A DNA stretch of 64,000 bases from Staphylospora marina (GCF_003856495.1 NZ_CP034118.1:2330182-2394181), one strand, 5' to 3'; numbered from the stretch's first letter, positions 8,126-16,799 are shown. The notes: generated by a model from the sequence alone, not told the origin. Made by a program: numbers and translations.

Positions 8126-9628
8126 TCAGGAGATCAGTTCGCGATATTTGGAGGTCAGGTAGTTGATGTAAGGCTCAATCGTCAAATCGCTTCCGGTGGC
8201 GCGGCGAATGATTTCTTCCGCCGTGTACTTGCTGCCGTGACGGTACACGCGGTCTTTCAGCCACTCATGCAGGAGGGAAACGTCTCCTTGCCGGATCCGC
8301 TCCGGAATGTCCGGGTGATCTTTGACGGCGGCGTCGAAAAACTGGACGCTCATGATGTTGCCCAGCGTGTATCCCTGGAACATGCCGCCGATGTAATCGG
8401 CATACCAGTGGATGTCCTGCAGCACCCCGTTTTTGTCGTCCGGCGGCAACGTGCCGAGGTCGGAACGGTACCGCTCCCGCCACGCCTCCGGCAGGTCCCG
8501 GACGGAGAGCTTGCCTTCCAGCAGCTCCAGCTCCAGATCAAAGCGGATGATCACATGCAGGTTGTAGGTCAGCTCATCGGCGTCGGTGCGGATGAGTGAA
8601 CGCTCCACCCGGTTGATGGCCCGGTAAAACTCATCCAGGGTGACATTCCCCAGCTGGGACGGGAACGTCTCTTGGAGCTTCGGATAATAATGGGTCCAAA
8701 ATGCCCGGCTGCGCCCCACCACGTTTTCCCACAGGCGGGACTGACTTTCGTGGACGCCGCTGGAGGTGCCGTCGGAAAGCGGGGTTCCTTCGTAAGCAGG
8801 ATCGATGCCGAGTTCATACAAGGCGTGTCCCGTTTCATGAATGGTGCTGAACAGCGCCTCGCTCAGATCGTGTTCTTTGGCGCGAGTGGTGATGCGCACG
8901 TCATTGTGGGCGAACTTGATCATAAAAGGATGCGGCGAAAGATCCAGCCGGCCCCGGTTGAAATCGTATCCCAGTTCCTTGATCAGGAAGCGGCAGAACT
9001 CCAGCTGCTTGTCCACGGGGAAGGATTGCAGCAGGCACGCGTTGCTGAGCGCGGGACGGGAAGTCACTTCCTCCACCAGCGGCACCAGGCGATCCCGCAA
9101 CTGCCCGAACAGACGGCGGATGGTCTCCGTCTTCATGCCGTAATCGGAGCGATCGATGTGCGGGTCTGCCACGTGCTTCGCTTCCGGGAAGAACGACGAA
9201 TATTCCCGGCTGAATTCCAGGGTTTTCTCCAGATACGGCGCCACTTTGGAAAAGTCGTCGCTTTCTCTCGCTTCCACCCACGCCTGATGCGTCTTGGCCG
9301 AATGGGCGTAAAATCTGGATACGAAGTCAGCCGGCACCCGGACCGCTTTTTCGTATTCGCGACGGGTCAGGCGAATCAGCGCGGCGTCGTCATCATCCGG
9401 CGACGCGCTTTGTTCCGCTTCCCGCAACTCTTCCAGAAGACGGCCAAGTGCGGGATCTGTCAGCTTTTCGTGCGCGAGCCGGCCCAATGTGGCCATTTGC
9501 TGACCGCGGGCTTCCGCTCCCGCGGGCGGCATGTATGTATTCTGATCCCAACTCAGGATGGAGACGGCGGAATGCAGGTCTTGGATCTCCCGAAGGCGCG
9601 CCCTGAGCTCTTCCATTTTCTTTTCCAT
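8126..9628 (-). CDS. Thermostable carboxypeptidase, M32 family
   Basis: 500 residues, the normal length for M32 (Taq carboxypeptidase 1). This cytosolic metalloenzyme removes C-terminal residues. The zinc motif HETGH is present (TIHETGHALYELG) with the downstream glutamate in HESQSRLWEN, and the family's DGTSSGVHES, IRFDLELELLEG and PPDDKNGVLQDIHW blocks are all intact. The N-terminal helix (MEELRARLREIQDLHSAVSILSWDQ) is also typical. AGGGAGG lies upstream of ATG 9628. Single gene, divergent from the LevR-type regulator. Confidence 0.95.
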   Translation of the reverse strand: MEKKMEELRARLREIQDLHSAVSILSWDQNTYMPPAGAEARGQQMATLGRLAHEKLTDPALGRLLEELREAEQSASPDDDDAALIRLTRREYEKAVRVPADFVSRFYAHSAKTHQAWVEARESDDFSKVAPYLEKTLEFSREYSSFFPEAKHVADPHIDRSDYGMKTETIRRLFGQLRDRLVPLVEEVTSRPALSNACLLQSFPVDKQLEFCRFLIKELGYDFNRGRLDLSPHPFMIKFAHNDVRITTRAKEHDLSEALFSTIHETGHALYELGIDPAYEGTPLSDGTSSGVHESQSRLWENVVGRSRAFWTHYYPKLQETFPSQLGNVTLDEFYRAINRVERSLIRTDADELTYNLHVIIRFDLELELLEGKLSVRDLPEAWRERYRSDLGTLPPDDKNGVLQDIHWYADYIGGMFQGYTLGNIMSVQFFDAAVKDHPDIPERIRQGDVSLLHEWLKDRVYRHGSKYTAEEIIRRATGSDLTIEPYINYLTSKYRELIS

Positions 9629-9881
9629 CGGTTCCGGACCTCCCTGGCAGTTGCCCTGATGGTATTGACTTTCTCTTCCCTTGATTCAGTCTGTCCGGCG
9701 CTTTTCCCTGCCCGGCTTGAACGTGTGGCGAAAAGGCCGGCGGAAAAAAGCGCCGATTCATCCCTATTCTACTCCAATTGCATTCCCGTGCGGAACATTT
9801 TGCCGCGGAGTCCATTCGACAACAGTGTGCAAAGTGTGTATGATGAAGGACAAGAAGGTTGATGCAGCGGAGGATGAGTTC

Positions 9882-12122
9882 ATGAACAGACAAACGGACC
9901 GTGTTCTGGCGGAGCTGTACAGCTTGTGGGAACGTCATGCGGACGGCGTCGATGCGCGAATGCTCGCCGCCCGGCTGCGCCTGGACCGTTCGACCGTCAG
10001 CCGTTATCTCAATGAATTGGTGCGAAGCGGCGCGGCCCGGAAAATGCCGGGACGTCCCGTCCGATATGTGCCCGGCGGAGGCGTTCCACCCTCTTTCGGG
10101 AAACCGGCTCCGGCGGATGACGGACTGACTCCGACCGATCGCCGGCTGCTGAATGAGGCGATGGCCGCTCTTTTGTATCCGCCGAACGGCCTGCCCATCC
10201 TGTTGACGGGAGAAACCGGCTCCGGCAAGAGCTGGCTCGCCCAATTGATGACCGAACGGGCCGCATCCTCCGGAAGATTGTCGGCATCCGCACCGTTCGT
10301 TCCGTTCAATTGCGCGGAATATGCGCACAATCCTGAGCTGCTGCTTTCCCAGCTGTTCGGGGTGAAAAAAGGTGCGTTCACCGGAGCGGATGCGGACCGA
10401 CCGGGTCTGGTCGAACGAGCTTCGGGAGGGGTCCTGTTTCTCGATGAAGTGCACCGGCTCCCTCCCGCCGGTCAGGAGATGTTGTTCACGCTCATCGACC
10501 GCGGCACATACCGACGTCTGGGAGAGACGGAAAACATCCACCACGCCGCCGTCCGGCTGGTGGCCGCAACGACCGAACCGCCGGAGCGGGCGCTCATTCC
10601 CACGCTTCTCCGGCGCTTTTCCACGGTGCTGAAGGTACCTGCTCTCCGGGAACGCCCCGCGGAGGAACGGTTCCTTCTCCTCGGGATGATTCTGGAGGAA
10701 GAAGCGCGCAAGATGGGAAAACCGTTGGAACTGGACGAGTCCTGCCGCGTTTTGCTGCTCCGGTATGATTGTCCGGGCAATATCGGGCAGCTGAAGGGAG
10801 ATGTGCGCATCGCCTGCGCCCGGGCGTTTCTCCGCAGTCTGAACGAAGGACGGACGGGCGTCCGGATCCGGATGGAGGACCTGCCCGCCCACGTGACGGG
10901 CTTCGGCCGGGTGACGGAAACCGCCCTTCCATCCCGGGCACCCGACCGTCCATCCGCACGGAAGGCCGAGGCGGCCGGACCGGATCCGGAATGTTTTTAC
11001 GCCAAGCTGGCCTCCCGCCGGGAAGAGCTGATGCGTGCGGGCGTGGAAGAACACACCGTGATCCGGGAACTGGAAAAGATGGCGGATCGCTACGTCCGGG
11101 AATTGATTTTCGCCGTCACGGGCGATGAGGCGAAAGCGGTGTTCCCCGATGCCGGACTCCTCCAAGTGCTGCGCGACGCCGCGGACCGGCTGGATCCGCC
11201 CTTTTCAGGGATGTTGGACGAAGAGCGGCTGACCGCACTGACCTTGCATCTGCAGGCGTTTTTGGAAAAGTGGCGCACGCAACCGAAACCTTCCACTCCC
11301 GTCCCGCTTCGCCCGGATCCGCGGGCCCGCGGGCAAGCCCAAAAACTGGCCGATCATCTGCTCAGAGAACGGAACATCCGGCTGCCTGATGAAGAAATCG
11401 ACCTGATCTCTTATTTCTTCGCGTCGCCGACGAACGACTCTTCCGCCAAACCGCGGACCATCGCGGTGGTCTGTCTGACAGGGGAAGGAGCCGCCCGCTC
11501 CGTGGCGGAATGGCTGAAAACCCGGCTGCCCGCGGAAGACTCGGACGTGACGGTCCGATCGGTGCCCGTCCCCCCGTCATCCTCCGCCGCCGTTGAACTG
11601 GAAAAACTGGCGGGCGAAACCCGGCTGGTGGCGGTGACCGGCACCGTGAATCCGGACCGCTCCCCCGCTCCTTTTCTCCCGGTTTGGGAATTGTACGGGG
11701 CCCGGGGGATGGAAAAACTGCATGCGCTACTGTCCGCCACCCGGCAACCCTCCGGGTCGGAACGCGAACCCGAGCCGGAAGCCATCCCCGATCTTCTGCT
11801 GCAGGGGCTGCGGGAAACGGTGGTCCACTTCAATCCCGACGCCTGGGTCTCTCTGCTGAAACCGCACATGGAAGAATTCCGACGGGCATACGAATGGGAT
11901 CCCGGACGGGAAGCAGGCGTGTGGATGCATCTCGCCATTTTCACCGACCGCCTGCTGGATGACCGCCTTCGCGGAAACACGGAACCGGACTCCGCCGATC
12001 CTTCTTCCGGTTCCTCCCATCCGCTCTGGTCCGGCCTTTTGGACCGGCTGGAACGCCGATTCGCCGTCCGGTATCCCCCCGGCAGCGCGGAAGAACTTCA
12101 CCGGCTGTCCGAAAGCCGCTGA
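9882..12122 (+). CDS. levR: LevR-type sigma-54-dependent PTS-regulated activator
   Basis: 746 residues from ATG 9882 (GGAGG 8 nt upstream). Order: an N-terminal winged-helix (residues 1-60), a sigma-54 AAA+ domain with Walker A GETGSGKS (110-117), GAFTGA (164-169, contacts sigma-54) and Walker B GGVLFLDEV, then a PTS regulation domain with a conserved His in LTLHLQAFLEK, a mannose-type EIIA-like segment (RTIAVVCLTGEGAARS), and a second PRD ending near WMHLAIFTDRLL. Such proteins sense sugar flux by phosphorylation from HPr and EIIB and then open sigma-54 promoters. It sits directly upstream of the matching promoter, enhancer and PTS genes, so it very probably controls them. Confidence 0.92.
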   Translation: MNRQTDRVLAELYSLWERHADGVDARMLAARLRLDRSTVSRYLNELVRSGAARKMPGRPVRYVPGGGVPPSFGKPAPADDGLTPTDRRLLNEAMAALLYPPNGLPILLTGETGSGKSWLAQLMTERAASSGRLSASAPFVPFNCAEYAHNPELLLSQLFGVKKGAFTGADADRPGLVERASGGVLFLDEVHRLPPAGQEMLFTLIDRGTYRRLGETENIHHAAVRLVAATTEPPERALIPTLLRRFSTVLKVPALRERPAEERFLLLGMILEEEARKMGKPLELDESCRVLLLRYDCPGNIGQLKGDVRIACARAFLRSLNEGRTGVRIRMEDLPAHVTGFGRVTETALPSRAPDRPSARKAEAAGPDPECFYAKLASRREELMRAGVEEHTVIRELEKMADRYVRELIFAVTGDEAKAVFPDAGLLQVLRDAADRLDPPFSGMLDEERLTALTLHLQAFLEKWRTQPKPSTPVPLRPDPRARGQAQKLADHLLRERNIRLPDEEIDLISYFFASPTNDSSAKPRTIAVVCLTGEGAARSVAEWLKTRLPAEDSDVTVRSVPVPPSSSAAVELEKLAGETRLVAVTGTVNPDRSPAPFLPVWELYGARGMEKLHALLSATRQPSGSEREPEPEAIPDLLLQGLRETVVHFNPDAWVSLLKPHMEEFRRAYEWDPGREAGVWMHLAIFTDRLLDDRLRGNTEPDSADPSSGSSHPLWSGLLDRLERRFAVRYPPGSAEELHRLSESR

Positions 12123-12127
12123 GCCTT

Positions 12128-12147
12128 TGTGCAAAGTCCGTTGCACA
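12128..12147. promoter_or_regulatory. Enhancer (UAS) for the LevR-type activator
   Basis: Inverted repeat TGTGCAA-N6-TTGCACA placed about 97 bp before the expected transcription start of the PTS operon. This spacing is normal for LevR-type upstream sites. Binding is inferred. Confidence 0.65.
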
Positions 12148-12176
12148 CTTTTTTCGGGGATGCTTCTCCCTTTTGC

Positions 12177-12204
12177 AACCCCCTTGTTTTTCAAGGGGTT
12201 TTCG
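12177..12204 (+). terminator. Intrinsic terminator of levR
   Basis: AACCCCTTG/CAAGGGGTT arms and a T-rich end. It lies between the enhancer and the -24 box, so levR and the PTS operon are separate transcripts. Confidence 0.7.
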
Positions 12205-12207
12205 GTC

Positions 12208-12224
12208 TGGCATGATCCTTGCAT
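12208..12224 (+). promoter_or_regulatory. Sigma-54 promoter of the PTS operon
   Basis: TGGCAT-N5-TTGCAT with GG and GC separated by exactly 10 nt, matching the -24/-12 consensus. The start is expected near 12234, about 70 nt before the EIIB gene. Confidence 0.88.
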
Positions 12225-12306
12225 CTCACCTTGCCGGAATGTGATCGACGAGGATGGGTTCGCCGGAAAATCGGGACGACTCAGATGAAGGAGGGCAAAA
12301 CAGGCC

Positions 12307-12633
12307 TTGAATGATGTGATTCGGGTATTGGTTTTGTGCAGCCAGGGTCTCAGTTCGAACATATTGGTCCGCCGCTTGTCGGAAGCGGCCCGGGAACGGG
12401 GAATTTCCCTGGAAGCCCGGGCACGATCCGTCTGGAACCGGGAGGAATGGTCGCCGGCAGACGTGATCTTGCTGGAGCCGCAAGTGGCCCATCTCCGGAG
12501 CAAACTGACTCCTTACGCAGAGAGGACCGGGGCGGTGTTGGACAGGGTGGAAACCACCGCGTTTCTCACCATGGACGGTCACCGGGTGCTGAACGGGATC
12601 CTCCGACTCCTGACGGAACGGAACGGAGACTGA
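12307..12633 (+). CDS. PTS EIIB component, lactose/cellobiose type
   Basis: 108 residues with the phosphocysteine loop LVLCSQGLSSNILV near residue 11, as in cellobiose/diacetylchitobiose EIIB. It would take phosphate from EIIA and pass it to a sugar on an EIIC permease; no EIIC is encoded in the window. Start TTG 12307 follows AAGGAGGG at somewhat long spacing; GTG 12316 is an alternative. First gene of the sigma-54 operon. Confidence 0.85.
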   Translation: MNDVIRVLVLCSQGLSSNILVRRLSEAARERGISLEARARSVWNREEWSPADVILLEPQVAHLRSKLTPYAERTGAVLDRVETTAFLTMDGHRVLNGILRLLTERNGD

Positions 12634-12636
12634 GAC

Positions 12637-13233
12637 GTGGACGAGCTGGAAAAATGGACGCTGGAAGTCCTGCTCCACACCGGGGACGCCAGGAGATTGG
12701 CCCATGAAGCCCTGGATCTGGCGGACGCCGGAGATTTTTCGGCATCGGAAAAACTCCTGGCAGAAGCCAACCGGAAACTGGCACAGGCTCACTCCCGTCA
12801 CACGGACCTGTTGCACCGGTCGCCTTCCCCCACCCTGCTCATGACCCATGCCCTTGACCAGCTGATGGCTGCACAGACGGAACTGTCCCTCATCCGTCGT
12901 CTTGTCGATCGAGCCCAAACGATCCGCAATCTGGCGGAACGCCTCGTCAAACTGGAAGCGAAAGGAGCATCCCTCATGGCAGAAAAACAAGTGACCATTC
13001 AGAACGAAAGCGGACTGCATGCCCGTCCGGCCGCGATCATGGTGCGTGAAGCGGGTTCTTTCACCTCCGACATCAAACTGGTGAAAAACGGCAAGGAAGT
13101 GGATGCGAAAAGCCTGCTCGGCGTGATGTCCCTGGCGGCCAAAAAGGGAGATGTCATCACCGTGAAAGCGGAAGGCCCGGATGCCGAAGAAGCCGTGAAC
13201 ACATTGGCAGCCTTCCTCGAAGGTCTGGTCTGA
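12637..13233 (+). CDS. PTS EIIA (lactose/cellobiose type) fused to HPr
   Basis: 198 residues in one frame from GTG 12637. Residues 1-110 are a helical LacF/CelC-type EIIA with active His71 in MTHALDQLM. Residues 114-198 are a full HPr: counted from Met114, the active His is residue 15 (GLHARPA) and the regulatory Ser is residue 46 (AKSLLGVM), as in free HPr. ATG 12976 (Met114) has its own AAAGGAG at ideal distance, so HPr could also be made alone. EIIA and HPr act consecutively in the relay, together with the following EI. Confidence 0.9.
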   Translation: MDELEKWTLEVLLHTGDARRLAHEALDLADAGDFSASEKLLAEANRKLAQAHSRHTDLLHRSPSPTLLMTHALDQLMAAQTELSLIRRLVDRAQTIRNLAERLVKLEAKGASLMAEKQVTIQNESGLHARPAAIMVREAGSFTSDIKLVKNGKEVDAKSLLGVMSLAAKKGDVITVKAEGPDAEEAVNTLAAFLEGLV

Positions 13234-13243
13234 GGAGGGAGAA

Positions 13244-14959
13244 GTGTTGACCCGATTGCTGCAAGGTGTGGGCGCCGCTTCCGGAACCGGCATCGGCAAG
13301 GCGGTATGGTGGAGGAAAGAAACTCCAGAAGTGACGGACTCCCCGGCTTCGGACGTGGACCGGGAGATCCTGTCCCTGGAACAGGCCATTGAAAAAGCAC
13401 GCGAACAAATCCGGCGGCTGCGGGAAGTTGCCGCCGAACGGATGGGTGAAGAGGAAGCCGCCGTGTTCGACGCCCATCTCGCCTTCCTGGATGATCCCGC
13501 CTATACGGGGGAAATGAAGTCCAGGATCCGGTCGGAGAAGAAAAATGCGGCATATGTCTGCCACACCGTCACGGACGAGATGGCCGGACTGTTGGCTTCG
13601 CTGGATGACGAATACATGCGGGCCAGAGCGGACGACATCCGCGATGTCGGGGGACGGCTGCTGCTTCTTCTTTCGGGCAAAGAGCCGTTTGACCCGTCGA
13701 CGATCCCCGACGGCAGCGTCGTGGTGGCCGATGAACTGACGCCGTCCGACACGGCCCGGTTCCCCGAAGGAATCACCGGCATGGTGACGGCGAAAGGCAG
13801 CCGAACCGCGCATGCGGCCATCATGGCGAGAACCTTGGGGATTCCCGCCGTGCTCGGATTGGGCGAGTCCATCGACGAAATCCGGGACGGCGACACGCTG
13901 GTGCTGGACGGCGACAAGGGAACCGTTCTCATCAACCCCCCGGCCGAAGAAGTGGAACAGGCGAAGGAACAAATCCGTCTGCAAAAACTTCGTCGGGAAC
14001 AGGCCCTCAAAGCCGCCGAAGAGGACGCTTTCACCGCCGACGGAAAACGAATCCACGTGCTGGCGAACATCGGAAGCCTGCAAGACCTCGGCCCCTCCGA
14101 AGCCAACCACGCGGAAGGAGTGGGACTGCTCCGGACCGAGTTTCTGTACCTGGAGAGCAGCCGCTGGCCCTCCGAAGAAGAGCAAACGCGCGCCTATGAA
14201 CGGGTGCTGAACGCGTTCGGCGATCGTCCGGTGATCATTCGGACGCTGGACATCGGCGGAGACAAGGATCTTCCGTATCACGCCATGCCGCGGGAAGAAA
14301 ATCCGTTCCTGGGACACCGGGCCATCCGCTTCTGTCTCTCCCGTCCGGACATCTTCAAAACCCAGCTCAGGGCCTTGCTGCGCGCGGCTTCCCACGGAAA
14401 CCTGTGGATCATGTTCCCCATGGTGCAAAGCCTCGCGGAAATTCGAGCGGCCAAAGCCCTGCTGGAAGAATGCCGCACGGAGCTGGAACAGGAAGGCGTG
14501 GCCGTTCCGAATAAGATTCCCGTGGGCATCATGATCGAAGTGCCCGCCGCGGCCGTGATCGCCGATTTGCTCGCCAAGGAAGTCGATTTCATGAGCATCG
14601 GCACCAATGACCTGACCCAGTACACCCTGGCGGCCGACCGCGGCAACGAACAGGTGGCCGATCTGTACGATGCGGCCCATCCGGCCGTTCTCCGGCTGGT
14701 GCACATGACTTGCCGGGCCGGTGCGCAGGCCGGCATTCCCGTGGGCATGTGCGGGGAACTCGCCGGCGATCCCGAAATGACCCCGCTGCTGGTGGGCCTG
14801 GGACTGGACGAGCTCTCGATGAGCCCCTCTTCCATTCCCGAAGTGAAAGCGCGGGTCCGCGCGGTGGACTTCAAAAAAGCCGCCCTGCTCGCCGAAAAGG
14901 CACTTGAATTGGAATCGGCCGACGAAGTTCGTCGTCTCGTTCGCCGATTCACTCCGTGA
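13244..14959 (+). CDS. ptsI: PTS enzyme I (phosphoenolpyruvate-protein phosphotransferase)
   Basis: 571 residues, full length for enzyme I, which moves phosphate from PEP to HPr. The phospho-His motif is intact (KGSRTAHAAIMART), as are the PEP-binding GVGLLRTEFLY, the DIGGDKDLPYH block, the catalytic MCGELAGDP cysteine and the STGTNDLTQYT-type site (here MSIGTNDLTQYTLA). Start GTG 13244 follows GAGGAGGG. This is the last gene of the sigma-54 operon, 10 nt after EIIA-HPr, and is followed by a terminator. It may be dedicated to this operon, with a general ptsHI elsewhere. Confidence 0.93.
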   Translation: MLTRLLQGVGAASGTGIGKAVWWRKETPEVTDSPASDVDREILSLEQAIEKAREQIRRLREVAAERMGEEEAAVFDAHLAFLDDPAYTGEMKSRIRSEKKNAAYVCHTVTDEMAGLLASLDDEYMRARADDIRDVGGRLLLLLSGKEPFDPSTIPDGSVVVADELTPSDTARFPEGITGMVTAKGSRTAHAAIMARTLGIPAVLGLGESIDEIRDGDTLVLDGDKGTVLINPPAEEVEQAKEQIRLQKLRREQALKAAEEDAFTADGKRIHVLANIGSLQDLGPSEANHAEGVGLLRTEFLYLESSRWPSEEEQTRAYERVLNAFGDRPVIIRTLDIGGDKDLPYHAMPREENPFLGHRAIRFCLSRPDIFKTQLRALLRAASHGNLWIMFPMVQSLAEIRAAKALLEECRTELEQEGVAVPNKIPVGIMIEVPAAAVIADLLAKEVDFMSIGTNDLTQYTLAADRGNEQVADLYDAAHPAVLRLVHMTCRAGAQAGIPVGMCGELAGDPEMTPLLVGLGLDELSMSPSSIPEVKARVRAVDFKKAALLAEKALELESADEVRRLVRRFTP

Positions 14960-14966
14960 CAACATA

Positions 14967-15003
14967 AAGGGACCTGAAGCCGATCGCTTCAGGTCCCTGT
15001 TCG
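14967..15003 (+). terminator. Intrinsic terminator of the PTS operon
   Basis: GGGACCTGAAGC pairs with GCTTCAGGTCCC across a 5-nt loop, followed by a short T-rich end (TGTTCGTTT). Confidence 0.8.
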
Positions 15004-15043
15004 TTTCATGATTCATGGGTTCCGTGCATCCCGCAGCCAGCCA

Positions 15044-15451
15044 TCAAACATTCACTTCCGTCTTCAGGCCGACGGTTTCCGGTTGGATGACCTCAATGGG
15101 TCCGGTGCCACGTTGCAGCTTTTTGGAGAACGCCTGGGTGGGCTTCAGCACATTGAGCATGTACTCAATGGCGATCGCCGGATCAACGGTGTGACCGCAT
15201 GTATAGCAGTCCAGGGCGGCAAATCCCTTTTCGGGATAGGTGTGAATCGTGAGATGGCTTTCAGAGAGCATGACCAGCACGGTCGCTCCTTGCGGCTGGA
15301 ATTTGTGTGCCTGCACGGACAAAACCGTCGCTCCGCACGCCTTGGCCGCTTCAACCAGATGGTGTTCAAGAAATTTCACATCGTTGAGCAGATCAAAATC
15401 GACACCCCATGCATCCATGGCCACATGTCTTCCGAAGGTGGAGAATTCCAT
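15044..15451 (-). CDS. speD: S-adenosylmethionine decarboxylase proenzyme
   Basis: 135 residues from ATG 15451 (AGGAAGGGGG upstream); an in-frame start further upstream at 15520 would lie inside the leader. Makes decarboxylated SAM for spermidine synthesis. Self-cleavage creates a pyruvoyl group at Ser65 in SESHLTIHTYPE, the conserved site; the catalytic HTYPE and the Cys in CYTCG are present. Single-domain prokaryotic type with normal length. No speE is beside it. A long structured leader precedes it. Confidence 0.92.
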   Translation of the reverse strand: MEFSTFGRHVAMDAWGVDFDLLNDVKFLEHHLVEAAKACGATVLSVQAHKFQPQGATVLVMLSESHLTIHTYPEKGFAALDCYTCGHTVDPAIAIEYMLNVLKPTQAFSKKLQRGTGPIEVIQPETVGLKTEVNV

Positions 15452-15625
15452 CCTTTCGGCCCCCTTCCTAGCAAAAAGTTGGTGTGAGCCAAATTCCGCT
15501 AGGATCTGCTTGTTCACCACGGGGGAAGGTTAGTCCGGTGAGGTCCCAACCCTTTAAGTGAATCCTGGATCCTACAAGCTCAATGTCACAATGATTACCA
15601 TAGCACACTCCCTGTTATCCTGCAA
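15452..15625 (-). promoter_or_regulatory. speD promoter and structured leader
   Basis: On the minus strand TTGCAG (15620-15625), a 17-nt spacer and TATGGT (15597-15602) form a good sigma-A promoter. The resulting leader is about 140 nt. Just before the start codon CCTAGC (near 15500) pairs with GCTAGG (near 15470), with an inner TTGG/CCAA stem. The second arm overlaps the AGGAAGG ribosome site, so folding would hide it. The regulator is unknown; the structure is my reading and was not computed. Confidence 0.5.
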
Positions 15626-15803
15626 TAGTTATTTTTACCGAAAACGAAACGTCACGGTTCGGAGAAAAGCCTGATTTTCCGAGCCTGTTCCACGCGATTT
15701 CGCCGGCCGTTCACGTCCTGGAAAACAGGAAAGGAGAAAATCATTCATTCATCGAAAATAGAATGGATGTTCCCATTTTTCAAGGAAAGGACGGTCAGCA
15801 ACC

Positions 15804-16283
15804 ATGAGTGAATCCACCCGTGAATTGCTGTTTCATGAACTGGAATTGCTCATCCGGACCTCGGGAAAACTGCTTTCGATGATCCGCCCGGAACATTGGG
15901 AGCAAAAGCCCCATGATGCCCTGCGGCCGATCGGCGAACTGGCCAATCATCTGGCGCAGATCCCGGCCGTGGATCTGGCGATCCTCCGCGAAGCGGACGA
16001 AATCACCGTTCGCCGACTGGAAGCGGATCTGACCCGACAGTCCGGCGAGGAACTGGTCAAGGTGATGAACGAAGGATGGGCGGCGCTCAAAGACTACATG
16101 TCCTCCCTGACGGAGGAGGAGTTTTTCACGAAAAAGACCAAGGCGTTTTACAAAGAAGAAGGCACTTGTCAGGCCACGTGGCTGACGGAAATCATCACCC
16201 ATCTGGCCCACCACCGCGCCCAGCTGTTTGACGCTTTGAAGCAGTTCGGGTACGGGGTCAACATGTTTGATTTATACGCCTGA
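15804..16283 (+). CDS. DinB/YfiT-fold metalloprotein
   Basis: 159 residues with the four-helix DinB pattern: an N-terminal helix (ELLFHELELLIRTSGKLLSMI), a metal His in GELANHLAQIP and the paired HLAHHRAQLFD near the C-terminus, which together supply the His triad. Members use divalent metals and often transfer thiols such as bacillithiol. The substrate is unknown. Start ATG 15804 lies behind AAGGAAAGGA at long spacing. A second DinB-fold protein (34460-34984) is closer to BstA. Confidence 0.75.
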   Translation: MSESTRELLFHELELLIRTSGKLLSMIRPEHWEQKPHDALRPIGELANHLAQIPAVDLAILREADEITVRRLEADLTRQSGEELVKVMNEGWAALKDYMSSLTEEEFFTKKTKAFYKEEGTCQATWLTEIITHLAHHRAQLFDALKQFGYGVNMFDLYA

Positions 16284-16362
16284 ATCCGCCTTCCATGAGT
16301 ATCTTGGCCCCGGTCCGGGTACAATGAGAAATGGATGCCAAATCCCGAACCGCCTTTCCTGC

Positions 16363-16398
16363 GAGACGGGTCCGCCGCTTCAGGATCGGACCCGTCTC
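16363..16398. repeat. Perfect 12-bp inverted repeat upstream of a small gene
   Basis: GAGACGGGTCCG at 16363-16374 is matched by its complement at 16387-16398 across a 12-nt loop. There is no T-run, so this is not a standard terminator. It lies 52 nt before the TTG start of the 61-residue protein and could be an operator or a leader hairpin. Confidence 0.5.
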
Positions 16399-16450
16399 AC
16401 ACCATGGCTGTTCACGTCCTGCCGATCTTCATCCCAAGGAGGGATTCACC

Positions 16451-16636
16451 TTGCAACTGTCCCCGCATGAGCGCAGCATCATCATCCGGGCTCTCACCAA
16501 GGTGCTTGAAACGGAACCCCCTTACGCACGGGCGGACGAATACAAAAAAGTGCTGGATCGTCTGATTGAGGAGCATGAACGGGACACCGACCGCCTCTTT
16601 GATGATTTCGCAAGAAGCGAAGATCTCGGTGACTGA
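16451..16636 (+). CDS. Small conserved-looking helical protein, unknown function
   Basis: 61 residues from TTG 16451 with AAGGAGGG seven bases upstream. The sequence is helical and charged (SIIIRALTKVLETEPPYARADEYKKVLDRL split by PPY, ending DDFARSEDLGD). No signal or membrane segment. It ends before a terminator at 16688. The strong ribosome site and codon pattern support it; longer in-frame starts lack a ribosome site. Confidence 0.65.
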   Translation: MQLSPHERSIIIRALTKVLETEPPYARADEYKKVLDRLIEEHERDTDRLFDDFARSEDLGD

Positions 16637-16687
16637 TTTCTTCGCGTTTGATGAATGCATCCAGGAATGGAATGAACACCGACACGA

Positions 16688-16729
16688 CACACACCCAAGC
16701 CCCCGTGAACGGGGGCTTGGGTGTGTGTC
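16688..16729 (+). terminator. Intrinsic hairpin after the 61-residue gene
   Basis: A near-perfect hairpin with ACCCAAGCCCCCGT-type arms around GAA. The T-run is weak (TGTGTGTCTG). Confidence 0.6.
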
Positions 16730-16799
16730 TGCCGGAGCCATTGCCCGGCACCGCCCCCTCCCTTTTTCCGTATGGTGAAGAAAAAAGGAGGGGTTGATC

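Noticed and set aside
8672-9862. A 396-residue + strand frame across the M32 carboxypeptidase
   Set aside because: It is antisense to an intact enzyme and its sequence has no domain.
12226-13389. A 387-residue minus-strand frame over the PTS genes
   Set aside because: Antisense to EIIB, EIIA-HPr and EI, which carry active-site residues.
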